Made by a program: the position numbers and the translations under genes. This document shows, piece after piece, positions 52,050-61,228 of a stretch of DNA of 64,000 bases (positions are counted from its first letter, which is position 1; each line of letters starts with the position of its first letter). Origin of the DNA: CAIOYC01 sp965277345 (lineage in GTDB: Bacteria; Pseudomonadota; Alphaproteobacteria; Caulobacterales; Caulobacteraceae); the NCBI GenBank assembly GCA_965277345.1, contig CBDICI010000002.1:124001-188000 (forward strand), read 5' to 3'. The notes under the pieces were generated by a model that was not told the origin of the DNA, ran no database searches, and saw only the letters and a list, made by a program, of their open reading frames with translations.

Positions 52050-52984
52050 GGTTGCACCTGCCTTTCCTTGGCGGGGGCCTTGGAGAGCACGCCCTGGGGA
52101 TTGCTTTCGACCTCCTGAACCACGCGGTTCAGCGATTCCGCCGCCTGTTGCAGGCTGATGATCGCCTGGGAGATACGCGGCAGACCGCTGGTGGCGAAGT
52201 CGGTGGTGGGGCCCTGCAGCTTGGCCACCATGGCCCGCACATCCACCGCCGTGCCCTTGATCTCATCGGCCGTGTCGCCCAGCGTCTTCAGCGTGCGCTT
52301 GCCATCGCCGTTGACCAGCCTGTCGACATCCTCGGTCAGCTTGTCGATCTTCTTGGCGCTGGTGTTGGCCGATTTGATCGTCTCGTCGAGGTCGGCCAGC
52401 ATCTGCTTCTGGTTCCTGAGCTGGGTGGTGATGTCGTGGACGTCGGCCAGCGTACCGGACAGGTTGTTGATGTTCTTGTCGGAGAGGACGCGGTTGACCC
52501 GGTCCAGCGCCTCGACCGCGCGGGTCAGGACGTCGCCGCCGCCGCTCAAGAGGGCGTCCAGCGCGCCGGTCTTGGTGCGGATCACCGGCACCCGGTCGGT
52601 CGGCGTCACATCCTTCAGCAGCGGCTTGGACAGGGTGCCGGCGTCGATCTCGATATAGTTCACCCCGGTGATGCCGAGGGGCTCCAGCGTGCCGACCGAA
52701 TCGACCCGCACCGGCGCGTCGGAGGTGGTGCGGATGCGCGCCACCACGCGGTTGGGGTTGGTCTTGTCGAGCGACAGCTTGGTCACCTCGCCGACGCGGA
52801 TGCCGTTGAAGAACACCTGGCCGCCGGAGGACAGGCCGCGCACCGGGCCTTTGAAATCCACATCGTAAATGTCGTACTGCTTGGTGAACTGGAACCTGGC
52901 CAGCCAGAACACGAACACCACCGTGGCCACGGCCAGCAGCAGTGAGATCAGGCCCACCAGCGCGTAATGCGCGTTGCGCTCCAT
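52046..52984 (-). CDS. mlaD: MCE-domain lipid-binding protein MlaD-like
   Basis: 312 aa. One N-terminal TM (LVGLISLLLAVATVVFVFWLARF) is followed by the MCE domain: FKGPVRGLSSGGQVFFNGIRVGEV, then GTLEPLGITGVNYIEIDAG. A long helical and coiled-coil C-terminal part follows. It forms hexameric rings that bind phospholipid in the periplasm. The ATG directly abuts the mlaF stop. Confidence 0.92.
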   Translation of the reverse strand: MERNAHYALVGLISLLLAVATVVFVFWLARFQFTKQYDIYDVDFKGPVRGLSSGGQVFFNGIRVGEVTKLSLDKTNPNRVVARIRTTSDAPVRVDSVGTLEPLGITGVNYIEIDAGTLSKPLLKDVTPTDRVPVIRTKTGALDALLSGGGDVLTRAVEALDRVNRVLSDKNINNLSGTLADVHDITTQLRNQKQMLADLDETIKSANTSAKKIDKLTEDVDRLVNGDGKRTLKTLGDTADEIKGTAVDVRAMVAKLQGPTTDFATSGLPRISQAIISLQQAAESLNRVVQEVESNPQGVLSKAPAKERQVQP

Positions 52985-53824
52985 TCAGGCCCCCTCTTCG
53001 GCGTCAGACTCGGCGGTCGCGGCGGCCGCCCGGCCGCGCGGGCCGAGGAAATACTGCTTGATCCAAGGATGGTCGGACGTCTCCAGCTCCGAAATCGGTC
53101 CCACCGCCACGATCTTCTTGTCGGCGATCACCGCCACACGATCGCATAGCGCGTAGAGGCTATCCAGGTCATGGGTAATCATGAATACGGTCAAGCCTAG
53201 AGCCTCCGAAAGGTTCCGGATCAGGCTGTCGAACGCCTCGGCCGAGATGGGATCGAGGCCGGCGGTGGGCTCGTCGAGGAACAAAAGCTCCGGATCCAGC
53301 GCAATGGCGCGGGCCAGGCCGGCGCGCTTGCGCATCCCGCCCGACAGCTCCGCCGGGTGCAGGTTGCCCGCGCGGGGCGGCAGACCGACCATGGCCAGCT
53401 TGGAATCCGCCAGCTGGTCCATGGTGCGGACCGACAGCTTGGTATGCTCGTTCATCGGCGCGGCCACGTTCTCGCGCACGGTGAGCGAGGAGAACAGCGC
53501 CCCGCTCTGAAACAGCACACCCCAGCGCCGCTCCAGCGCGTCGCGGGCCTGATCGCCCGCGCTCTGCAGGTTGACGCCCAGCACCTCCACGCTGCCGCCC
53601 TGGGGTTCGCGCAGCCCGATCAGGGTGTTGAGCAGCACCGACTTGCCCGCGCCCGAGCCGCCGACCAGCCCGAGGATCTCGCCCTTGCGGACCTCCAGGT
53701 TCAGGCCCTCGTGGATCACCGCGTCGTCGAAGGCGGAGGTGAGGTTTTCGACCCGGATCACCGGCTCGGCGTCGGCCGCCGGCGGGTCGCGTCGCATCTC
53801 GACCGCGGCGTCGGCGGCGCTCAC
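52985..53824 (-). CDS. mlaF: Phospholipid ABC transporter ATP-binding protein MlaF-like
   Basis: 279 aa. Walker A is VGGSGAGKSVLLNTLIGL, the signature is LSGGMRKRAGLARAI, Walker B is LLFLDEPTAGLDPISA, and the switch His is in MITHDLDSLYA. The GTG at 53824 overlaps the mlaE stop as GTGA and is preferred for coupling. An internal ATG nine codons later (53797) is the alternative. A charged C-terminal tail follows the core. Confidence 0.92.
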   Translation of the reverse strand: MSAADAAVEMRRDPPAADAEPVIRVENLTSAFDDAVIHEGLNLEVRKGEILGLVGGSGAGKSVLLNTLIGLREPQGGSVEVLGVNLQSAGDQARDALERRWGVLFQSGALFSSLTVRENVAAPMNEHTKLSVRTMDQLADSKLAMVGLPPRAGNLHPAELSGGMRKRAGLARAIALDPELLFLDEPTAGLDPISAEAFDSLIRNLSEALGLTVFMITHDLDSLYALCDRVAVIADKKIVAVGPISELETSDHPWIKQYFLGPRGRAAAATAESDAEEGA

Positions 53825-54921
53825 AGGCCGAGCTCCATGAAGATCAGGGCGAAGATGGCGTCGATCAGGATGATGGAGAAGATCGCCTGCACCACGGCGA
53901 TGGTCACCCGGCGGCCGAGTTGCTCCACATCCCCGCCGACCTCCAGGCCCTGGCGGCAACCGATGGCGGCGATGACGACGGCGAGGAAGGGCGCCTTCAC
54001 CATGCCGAGATAGAAGTGCACCGGCGGCACGTTGGCCAGCATCCGCTGCAGGAAGAAGGACGGCGACAGGTCGAGCGCCACCCACGTGACCAGAATGCCG
54101 CCGGCGAGGCTGGAGATCATGGCCACGAAGGTCAGCAGCGGCATCATGGTCAGCATGGCGATGAAGCGCGGCAGGACCAGGGCCTCGAACGGGTCGACCC
54201 CCATCACCTGCATGGCGTCGATCTCCTGGTTCATCTTCATCGCCCCAAGCTCGGCGGCGAAGGAGGAGGCGGAGCGGCCGGCGAGCAGCACCGCGGTGAT
54301 CAGCACGCCGAACTCGCGCAGGCTGGCCACGGCGATCAGCTCGACGGTGAAGACCGAGGCGCCGAACTGGGCCAGCAGGCTGGCCCCCAGAAACCCCACC
54401 GTGGCGCCGATGAAGAAGTTGGTGGTGGCCACGATGGGCAGGGCGTCGAGGCCGGCGCGCTCCATCAGGGCGAAGGTCGGGGCGACTCGCAGGCGTCCGG
54501 GATTGCGCGCCAGCCGGAACAGGGTGGCGATCAGCCGGCCGATGAAGGCGAAGGTGAGATAGGCGTCGCCGAGGGTATGCTCCACCGCCTCGCCGCTGCG
54601 CACCAGCATGGCGTAGGCGGAGCGCGGCTTGGCAGGCCCACGGTCGGTCTCCTTCACCGGTTCGCCGACCAGCGCCATCAGGCGCGCCACATCGGCGCGG
54701 GGCGAATCGCTTTCCGGCGCAAGCCCGGCCCGGCCGATGGCGTAGGCGCCGGCGGTGTCGAAACGGCCGAGCCGGCTGACATCGAGGCGCGCCTCGGCGG
54801 GGGCGTCGGCCTGCAGGCGGTCCGGCGCGCGGCCCAGCGTCTGCGCCGTCCAGTCGCCGGACAGCGCCACCACCGCGCCGCCGTCGGCCCGGTTGATCTC
54901 AAACGCCGCGGGCTCACTCAT
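53821..54921 (-). CDS. mlaE: Phospholipid ABC transporter permease MlaE-like with N-terminal STAS domain
   Basis: 366 aa. Residues 1-100 form a STAS-like domain (VVALSGDWTAQTLGR, ARLDVSRLGRFDTAGAYAIG), in effect a fused MlaB. The permease follows with TNFFIGATVGFLGASLLAQFG, VLLAGRSASSFAAELGAMKMNQEIDAMQVMGVDP and VALDLSPSFFLQRM. The fusion is common in alphaproteobacteria. First gene of the mlaE-F-D-lipoprotein operon. Confidence 0.93.
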   Translation of the reverse strand: MSEPAAFEINRADGGAVVALSGDWTAQTLGRAPDRLQADAPAEARLDVSRLGRFDTAGAYAIGRAGLAPESDSPRADVARLMALVGEPVKETDRGPAKPRSAYAMLVRSGEAVEHTLGDAYLTFAFIGRLIATLFRLARNPGRLRVAPTFALMERAGLDALPIVATTNFFIGATVGFLGASLLAQFGASVFTVELIAVASLREFGVLITAVLLAGRSASSFAAELGAMKMNQEIDAMQVMGVDPFEALVLPRFIAMLTMMPLLTFVAMISSLAGGILVTWVALDLSPSFFLQRMLANVPPVHFYLGMVKAPFLAVVIAAIGCRQGLEVGGDVEQLGRRVTIAVVQAIFSIILIDAIFALIFMELGL

Positions 54922-55247
54922 CGATTCGAGACGCTCCTCCCCGACGCGAAAAGCGTAGCCAAAGCAAAGGTTGCCTGAAAGCCTCACGTTCTCGCGAGCG
55001 GCCCTGCGCCACCCGCCGAGGCGCGGCAAAGCCCAGGCCCGGACCCGCCACGCGGCGCGTTGCTTTACCCAACATGGTGATATTTCAACAACAGAAACAT
55101 GCCATCTCGGCTCCGAATACATGGATTAACTTATAGATGGGCAAACTACGGCAACGAAAACGGTAATAACATGTGTTAAATGGAACTAAGCGCTGCCGTG
55201 GACGTTTTTGCTTCATACCGGCCAATTGGATCTGGAGCAGTCTTACC
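54922..55247. other. 326-bp divergent region between mlaE and the glycosyltransferase-Glf gene
   Basis: The part near mlaE is GC-rich. 55080-55200 is strikingly AT-rich (GTGATATTTCAACAACAG, ATTAACTTATAG, GGTAATAACATGTG), as expected for regulatory DNA. No -35/-10 pair with correct spacing stood out, and no small ORF with a ribosome-binding site was seen. Confidence 0.5.
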
Positions 55248-57650
55248 GTGCAGGAAATTTCGTCGCGCGTCGCATCCCCTCGCACTCGTCCAGAGTCCAG
55301 CATCGTCGCGCCCACCGCGTTCGGCCGCAAGGGCGGCGAAACCTTGATCTGCTTCTCGCATCTGCGCTGGAACTTCGTGTTCCAGCGGCCCCAACACCTG
55401 ATGATGCGGTTCGCCTGGGATCACCAGGTGGTCTTTTTCGAGGAGCCGACGCCGGTGGAGGGCGAGGCGCGGCTCGACCTCGTGCTGGATGAGGCGCGCC
55501 AGGTGCTGGTGGCCACGCCGCGCCTGCCCGAGGGCCTGGACGCGACGGCACGCGAAGCGACGCTGAAGGACCTGCTGTCGGCCTTCGTGACCGAGCGGAA
55601 GATCGAGGCGCCGATCCTCTGGTACTACACGCCGATGATGCTGGGCTTCTCCGCCTGGCTGGCGGACGACGCCGCGGCGGTGGTCTACGACTGCATGGAC
55701 GAGCTCTCCAACTTCAAGTTCGCCCCCGAGCGGCTGAAGACCCTGGAGCGGGAACTGGTGGCCAAGGCCGACGTGGTCTTCACCGGCGGCTACAGCCTCT
55801 ATGAAGCCAAGCGCGGCTGGCACGTGAACATCCACCCCTTTCCCTCCAGCGTCGATGGAGCCCACTTCGCCAAGGCGCGCGGCAATGTGGCGCCACCGGC
55901 GGATCAGAGCGGCATCCCCGCCCCCCGCCTCGGCTTCTACGGCGTGATCGACGAGCGGATGGACCTGGAGCTTCTGGGCGCCCTGGCCGACGCGCACCCG
56001 GAATGGTCGATCGTCATGGTCGGGCCGGTGGTGAAGGTCGATCCGGCGGATCTGCCCCGGCGCGCCAACATCCACTATCTCGGCGGCAAGGGCTACGACC
56101 AGCTTCCGGCCTATCTGGCGGGTTGGGACGTGGCGCTGATGCCGTTCGCCATCAACGAGTCGACCCGCTTCATCTCGCCCACCAAGACGCCGGAATACCT
56201 GGCGGGCGGGCGCCCCGTGGTGTCCACCGCCATCGTCGATGTGCGCCGCCACTATGGCGACCTCGACGGGGTGATCGTCGCCGACACGCATGAGGCGTTC
56301 ATCGCCGGCTGCGAACGGGCGCTGGCGCTCGGTCGCGGGGGTTCCGCCTGGCTGGCGCCGGTGGACGCCCTGCTGGCGGACCTCTCTTGGGACAAGACAC
56401 AGGCCCAGATGGCGCGGCTGGTGGACGAGGCGCTGGCGCGCCGGTTCCAGGCCCGGATCAAGGCCGCCTCGCCCTCGCCCGCCGTCCATACCGCCGGGCG
56501 CAAGAGCCACTACGACGCGCTGATCGTCGGCGCCGGGTTCGCCGGCTCGATCCTGGCCGAGCGGCTGGCCAGCGCGGGCAAGCGGGTGATGCTGATCGAC
56601 CGCCGCCCGCACATCGGCGGCAACGCCTATGACCTGTTCGACGAGGCCGGCGTCCTGATGCACCGGTACGGCCCGCACATCTTCCACACCAATTCGGAAG
56701 AGATCGTGCGCTATCTGTCGCGCTTCACCGCCTGGCGCCCCTATGAGCATCGGGTGCTGGGCAGCGTGGACGGCAAGCTGGTGCCGATCCCCATCAACCG
56801 CACCACGCTGAACGCCCTCTACGGCCTCGATCTGACCAGCGAAGCGCAGGCCGCCGACTTCCTGGCCAGCCGCGCCGAGCCGGTGGCGAGCATCCGCACC
56901 TCCGAGGACGTGGTGGTCTCCGCCGTCGGCCGCGAACTCTACCAGAAGTTCTTCCAGGGCTATACCCGCAAGCAGTGGGGCGTCGATCCCTCGGCGCTCG
57001 ACAAGTCGGTCACCGCCCGCGTGCCTACCCGCACCAATACCGACGACCGCTATTTCACCGACACCTTCCAGGTCATGCCCAAGAACGGCTATACCGCCAT
57101 GTTCGAGAACATGCTCGATCACGACGGGATCGCCATCCAGACCGGCGTCGACTTCGAGGATGTGCGCGAGGATGTGCTCTACGATCGGCTGATCTTCACC
57201 GGGCCGGTGGACGAGTTCTTCGGCCACCGCTACGGCCCCCTGCCCTATCGCTCGCTGCGCTTCGAGCATCGGACCCTCAACCAGGAACAGTTCCAGGCCA
57301 CCGGCACGGTGAACTATCCGAGCCCGGATGTGCCCTATACCCGCATCTCGGAATACAAGCACCTGACCGGCCAGAAGCACGCCAAGACCACCATCACCCA
57401 TGAGTATCCGAGCGCGGTCGGCGATCCCTACTACCCCATCCCCCGGGCGGAGAACCAGGCGCTGTACAAGAAGTACGAGGCCCTGGCCCTGGCCCGGCCC
57501 GATGTGTCCTTCGTCGGCCGGCTGGCCACCTACCGCTACTACAACATGGACCAGGTGGCCGGTCAGGCGCTGGCGACCTATCGGCGGCTGGCGGAGCGGG
57601 AAAGCGGGCTGGTGTCGACCCGCGACCTGGGCGTGGCGGTCAACGGCTGA
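55248..57650 (+). CDS. Fusion of a glycosyltransferase-like domain with UDP-galactopyranose mutase
   Basis: 800 aa. Residues about 35-400 look like a GT-B fold: TLICFSHLRWNFVFQRPQHLM, VVYDCMDELSNF, VFTGGYSLYEAK, then RLGFYGVIDERMDLELL and ESTRFISPTKTPEYLAGGRPVV. From residue 422 there is an FAD Rossmann motif (DALIVGAGFAGSILAERLA), RPHIGGNAYDLFDEAG, RYGPHIFHTNSEEIV, GYTRKQWGVDPSALDKSV and EYKHLTGQKH, all Glf signatures. It makes UDP-galactofuranose and may also transfer sugar. The start is GTG with GGAG 10 nt upstream. Confidence 0.88.
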   Translation: MQEISSRVASPRTRPESSIVAPTAFGRKGGETLICFSHLRWNFVFQRPQHLMMRFAWDHQVVFFEEPTPVEGEARLDLVLDEARQVLVATPRLPEGLDATAREATLKDLLSAFVTERKIEAPILWYYTPMMLGFSAWLADDAAAVVYDCMDELSNFKFAPERLKTLERELVAKADVVFTGGYSLYEAKRGWHVNIHPFPSSVDGAHFAKARGNVAPPADQSGIPAPRLGFYGVIDERMDLELLGALADAHPEWSIVMVGPVVKVDPADLPRRANIHYLGGKGYDQLPAYLAGWDVALMPFAINESTRFISPTKTPEYLAGGRPVVSTAIVDVRRHYGDLDGVIVADTHEAFIAGCERALALGRGGSAWLAPVDALLADLSWDKTQAQMARLVDEALARRFQARIKAASPSPAVHTAGRKSHYDALIVGAGFAGSILAERLASAGKRVMLIDRRPHIGGNAYDLFDEAGVLMHRYGPHIFHTNSEEIVRYLSRFTAWRPYEHRVLGSVDGKLVPIPINRTTLNALYGLDLTSEAQAADFLASRAEPVASIRTSEDVVVSAVGRELYQKFFQGYTRKQWGVDPSALDKSVTARVPTRTNTDDRYFTDTFQVMPKNGYTAMFENMLDHDGIAIQTGVDFEDVREDVLYDRLIFTGPVDEFFGHRYGPLPYRSLRFEHRTLNQEQFQATGTVNYPSPDVPYTRISEYKHLTGQKHAKTTITHEYPSAVGDPYYPIPRAENQALYKKYEALALARPDVSFVGRLATYRYYNMDQVAGQALATYRRLAERESGLVSTRDLGVAVNG

Positions 57651-57757
57651 GAGACTAAAGGGGTCGGGCTGGCCCCCGAATAAGTATTTCTGAGTGGCGA
57701 AGCGGCGGGCCGACATTAGGTTATCGGCAACCGAAGCTGATCGAGTTGCAATTCGCC

Positions 57758-58873
57758 ATGTCCATCGACGCCCTGTTCCGTCCCTTCGACTTCAAGTCGC
57801 TGCACCTGCCCAACCGGGTGGTAATGGCCCCGATGACCCGGTCCTTCTCCCCCGGCGGGGTGGCGACCGACGAGGTGGCGGCCTATTACGCCCGCCGCGC
57901 CCGGAACGAGGTGGGCCTGATCATCTCGGAGGGTACGGGGGTGGCGCGGCCCGCCTCGCTGAACGACCCGGACATTCCCCGTTTCCATGGCGAGGACGAA
58001 CTCAAGGCCTGGAAGACGGTGATCGATGCGGTCCATGCCGAGGGCGGGCTGATGGCGCCGCAGCTCTGGCACGTGGGCGCGGTGCGCACCCGCCATGAGA
58101 GCTGGACCCCGCCCGGTACGTACGACAGCCCCTCGGGCCTCTCCTCCCCCGGCAAGAAGTTCGGCGAACCGATGAGCGACGCCGAGGTGGCCGACGCCAT
58201 CGCCGCCTTCGCCCGCGCGGCCAGGGACGCCAAGGCGCTCGGCTTCGACGCGGTGGAGCTGCACGGCGCGCACGGCTATCTGATCGACCAGTTCTTCTGG
58301 CAGGGCGTGAACGAGCGCGACGACGCCTTCGGCGGCCCTTCAATCGCCGAGCGCTCCCGGTTCGCCGCCGAAATCCTGAAGGCCGTCCGCCGGGAGGTGG
58401 GCGCCGACTATCCCATCATCATCCGCATCTCGCAGTGGAAACAGCAGGACTTCACCGCCCGCCTGGCCAATACCGAGGCGGAGATGCAGACCTGGCTGGG
58501 CGCCCTCGTCGATGCCGGCGCGGACATCCTGCACTGCTCCCAGCGCCGTTTCTGGGAGCCGGAGTTCCCCAATGCGGGTGGAGGGGGCTCGGACCTGAAC
58601 TTCGCCGGCTGGGCCAAGAAGCTCACCGGCGTCCCCACCATCACCGTCGGTTCGGTGGGCCTGTCGGGCGAGTTCGTGGCCGCCTTCGCCGGGGAAGGCT
58701 CCCAACCCGCCTCGCTGGACGAGCTGCTGCGCCGGCTGGACCGCGGCGACTTCGACCTGGTGGCCGTGGGCCGCGCCCTGCTGCAGGACCCGGAATGGGC
58801 GGTGAAGATCCACCAGGGCCGCAACGACGACCTGCAGGACTTCACCCGCGAGGCCTTGGCCGTGCTGGCCTAG
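57758..58873 (+). CDS. NADH:flavin oxidoreductase, Old Yellow Enzyme family
   Basis: 371 aa, FMN TIM barrel. LPNRVVMAPMTRSFSPGGV near the start, the LWHVGAV loop, and the active-site block AVELHGAHGYLIDQFFWQGVNERDDAFGG (read in two parts) with the His pair. PTITVGSVG and LVAVGRALLQDPEWAVKI close the barrel. It reduces activated alkenes such as enones or nitro compounds; the natural substrate is unknown. Follows the Glf fusion by 107 bp on the same strand. Confidence 0.9.
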   Translation: MSIDALFRPFDFKSLHLPNRVVMAPMTRSFSPGGVATDEVAAYYARRARNEVGLIISEGTGVARPASLNDPDIPRFHGEDELKAWKTVIDAVHAEGGLMAPQLWHVGAVRTRHESWTPPGTYDSPSGLSSPGKKFGEPMSDAEVADAIAAFARAARDAKALGFDAVELHGAHGYLIDQFFWQGVNERDDAFGGPSIAERSRFAAEILKAVRREVGADYPIIIRISQWKQQDFTARLANTEAEMQTWLGALVDAGADILHCSQRRFWEPEFPNAGGGGSDLNFAGWAKKLTGVPTITVGSVGLSGEFVAAFAGEGSQPASLDELLRRLDRGDFDLVAVGRALLQDPEWAVKIHQGRNDDLQDFTREALAVLA

Positions 58874-58883
58874 AAACGGGCCC

Positions 58884-59022
58884 CTCACCCCCGACGTGTT
58901 CCGGGGGCTACCCTCTCCCCGAGGGGAGAGGAGTTATAGATGAGCGCTCGCATCGAGCCCCTCTCCCGCGTGCGGGAGGGGGAGAGCGCTCCGCGAGAAC
59001 GCGAGGGTGAGGGTGAGTGCAC
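58884..59022. repeat. R2 dispersed inverted repeat, full copy
   Basis: CCCCTCACCC at the left mirrors GAGGGTGAGGG at the right. Internal palindromes CCCTCTCCCCGAGGGGAGAG and CCCTCTCCCGCGTGCGGGAG form further stems. It lies 11 bp after the OYE-family gene and is related to the short element at 44327. Confidence 0.75.
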
Positions 59023-59088
59023 AGTGCCAAAATAGGGGGATAACCCCGCGCTTATCCACGCCCCGGCGGGGCGGCGCACACTGGGCGC

Positions 59089-59787
59089 ATGAGCACCATC
59101 GACCCCCACATCTGGACCTACGCCCGGCAGGACTATGCGACGGGCGCGAATGTCGGCCTGATCTGCGCCAGCTACGACATTCCCCGCTCCACCTTCTACG
59201 CCCGCGCCAATCGCGAGGGCTGGCTTCGGGCCGACGAAGCGCGCGAGGCGGAGCTGGAAGGACAGTTGCAACCCTTGCCAGACCGGGCGCCGCCATGCCG
59301 CGACTTGGCCGCGCTGGCGCTCGACCGCGCCGCCGACGCCCTGTTCAGGGGCGACCTGCGCGCCACCGAGGGCTGGACCCGCGCCGCTCGGCGCTTCCGC
59401 GACATGGCGGTGGAGGACAGCATGGACTCCCTGACCTGGCAGGGCATCCTCGAACGCGAGCGGCACGCGGCCCTCAAGGCGCAGGCGGCAAGCGAGGCCG
59501 AGACCGCGAAAACGGCCGCCGAGGCGGAACGGTTGGACACCTGTCCAACCGAGTCTGACAAAGAAATCCTTGTCGAGTCAGAGGCTTGTGCCGCCGCATT
59601 GGACAGTCCAACGAGTCCAACACCGCCGCCCGTGTCCAACGACGGCGTCCAAGCCATGCTCGCCGAGTTCGAGGCCGTGATCGCCGAAGACCCGGCGATG
59701 CAGGAAATCTGGCGCAAGCTGAAGCACCAGGAGCCGGAAGACTGGTTCGATGAAGAGGACGATGAGGACGACGAGGAAGACCCCTGA
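59089..59787 (+). CDS. HTH-containing hypothetical protein with acidic tail, 232 aa
   Basis: The first 45 residues (YARQDYATGANVGLICASYDIPRSTFYARANREGW) look like a homeodomain-type or terminase-small-subunit-like helix-turn-helix. The middle (about 70-140) is helical and charged (CRDLAALALDRAADALFRGDLRATEGWTRAARRF). The C-terminus has a Thr/Pro/Ser-rich linker and ends DWFDEEDDEDDEEDP. A DNA-binding role is plausible; no phage genes surround it. I cannot name the family. Confidence 0.7.
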   Translation: MSTIDPHIWTYARQDYATGANVGLICASYDIPRSTFYARANREGWLRADEAREAELEGQLQPLPDRAPPCRDLAALALDRAADALFRGDLRATEGWTRAARRFRDMAVEDSMDSLTWQGILERERHAALKAQAASEAETAKTAAEAERLDTCPTESDKEILVESEACAAALDSPTSPTPPPVSNDGVQAMLAEFEAVIAEDPAMQEIWRKLKHQEPEDWFDEEDDEDDEEDP

Positions 59788-59814
59788 GCGGCAATCGGCC
59801 GCCAAGCTCCTCCT

Positions 59815-60726
59815 TCAGCCGTTGTAGTTCAGCCTCAGCCCCGGCCTTGGCCAGCGGCATCTGTAGAGCTTGCCCGTGCCTGACGCGGTGACCCAGGCGT
59901 CCTGCATATCCGCGCCGCCGAAGACGATGTTGGTGCAGAGCAGGTCGGGGAAGGGGAAATGCTCGGTCGAGCCGTCCGGATCGAAGGCGGTGATCCCGCC
60001 GTTGATGATGGTGGCGACGCAGACCTTGCCCCCCGCCTCCACCGCCAGGCTGTCCAGCAGCTGATAGCCCGCCAGGTTGCACACCACCCGCCCCGGCTGG
60101 AACGGCGGCGGCGGGGCCAACTCGCCCGGCGCGGCCACGTCGAAGGCCCAGAGGCGCCCGAGGTGAGTGTCAGCCACATACACCGTCTTCTCGTCCGGCG
60201 AGAGGCCGACCCCGTTCGGGGAATAGAGATCGTCGCGCAGACGCACGATCTTCGAGCCGTCCGGCCGGGCGTAATACAGGCCGCCGAACTTGCGGCCGTT
60301 GGGGATGGTGGAGCCGTGGTCGGTGAACCAGAGACCGCCCGCCCTGTCGAACACCAGATCGTTGGGTCCCTCCAGCCGGCGGCCCTCGCATTCGGTATAG
60401 AGGGTCTCCACCTTGCCGGAGGCGAGGTTCACCCGCTGGATCGAGCCGCCCTTGTGGCCGGGCGGGGTGGCGCCCGGCACGTTGACGCCGCCCATGTCGT
60501 GATAGACGAAGGAGCCGCCGTTGTTGGTGATGTAGACCGCCCCGTCCGGCCCGATCGCCGCGCCGTTGGGGCCGCCGCCGCACTCGGCGATGGTCTCGCG
60601 CCGGCCGTCCGGCGTGACGCGGGTCAACGTCCGGCGCTGGATCTCCACCAGCACGATGGAGCCGTCGGCCATGGCGATCGGCCCCTCCGGAAATTGCAGA
60701 CCCTCGCAGACCAGTTCGATATCCAC
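59815..60726 (-). CDS. SMP-30/gluconolactonase family protein, 303 aa
   Basis: A six-bladed beta-propeller lactonase. CEGLQFPEGPIAMADGSIVLVE carries the metal-binding Glu, GGGPNGAAIGPDGAVYITNN the Asn, RLEGPNDLVFDRAGGLWFTD the Asn/Asp, and LYSPNGVGLSPDEKTVYVAD the last ligands. The GTG at 60726 has AAGGAGG 5 nt upstream, which decides the start. It probably hydrolyses a sugar lactone. Confidence 0.87.
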   Translation of the reverse strand: MDIELVCEGLQFPEGPIAMADGSIVLVEIQRRTLTRVTPDGRRETIAECGGGPNGAAIGPDGAVYITNNGGSFVYHDMGGVNVPGATPPGHKGGSIQRVNLASGKVETLYTECEGRRLEGPNDLVFDRAGGLWFTDHGSTIPNGRKFGGLYYARPDGSKIVRLRDDLYSPNGVGLSPDEKTVYVADTHLGRLWAFDVAAPGELAPPPPFQPGRVVCNLAGYQLLDSLAVEAGGKVCVATIINGGITAFDPDGSTEHFPFPDLLCTNIVFGGADMQDAWVTASGTGKLYRCRWPRPGLRLNYNG

Positions 60727-60787
60727 GGTATCCTCCTTCGGCTTTTCTGGCAGTATGGCGGGTGAACGCCACGGCAGACCAGCCCCC

Positions 60788-61228
60788 ATGACCAAGCCGC
60801 TGTACGAACGCGATTTCCACGCCTGGACCCTGGCCCAGGCCGACGCCCTGCGCCGCCGCAGCGCCAACGAACTCGACTGGGAGAATCTTCAGGAGGAAAT
60901 TGAAAGCATGGGGAAGAGCGAAGTCCGTCAACTGCATCGGCGGCTGGCCATCCTCATCGGCCATATCCTGAAGTGGAAGATGCAACCCGACCTTCGCTCT
61001 CGCAGTTGGGTGGCGACCATTCTTGTTCAGCAGCAGGATATTCGCGACCTGATCGCCGACAGCCCGTCCCTCAAGGCGCGCCTGGGTGAGGTCGTGAGCA
61101 GCGCGCATGACGAGGCGCGCGAATTGGCGGCCGTCGAGATGGGCCGGTTGAAGAGCGACTGCGAAAGGCAGGGCTCCTTCGAGTTCGATGAACTCATGAG
61201 CTTCGATCCCGACCTTAGTCGGGACTAG
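60788..61228 (+). CDS. DUF29 family protein, 146 aa
   Basis: LYERDFHAWTLAQADALRRRSANELDWENLQEEIESMGKSE (read in parts) is the DUF29 signature, then ILIGHILKWKMQPDLRSRSW and ILVQQQDIRDLIADSPSLKA. Small helical proteins of this kind are common in cyanobacteria and alphaproteobacteria, often in multiple copies, with no proven function. No clear Shine-Dalgarno is seen; an in-frame ATG lies 33 nt upstream. It converges on folA with a 4-bp overlap. Confidence 0.83.
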   Translation: MTKPLYERDFHAWTLAQADALRRRSANELDWENLQEEIESMGKSEVRQLHRRLAILIGHILKWKMQPDLRSRSWVATILVQQQDIRDLIADSPSLKARLGEVVSSAHDEARELAAVEMGRLKSDCERQGSFEFDELMSFDPDLSRD

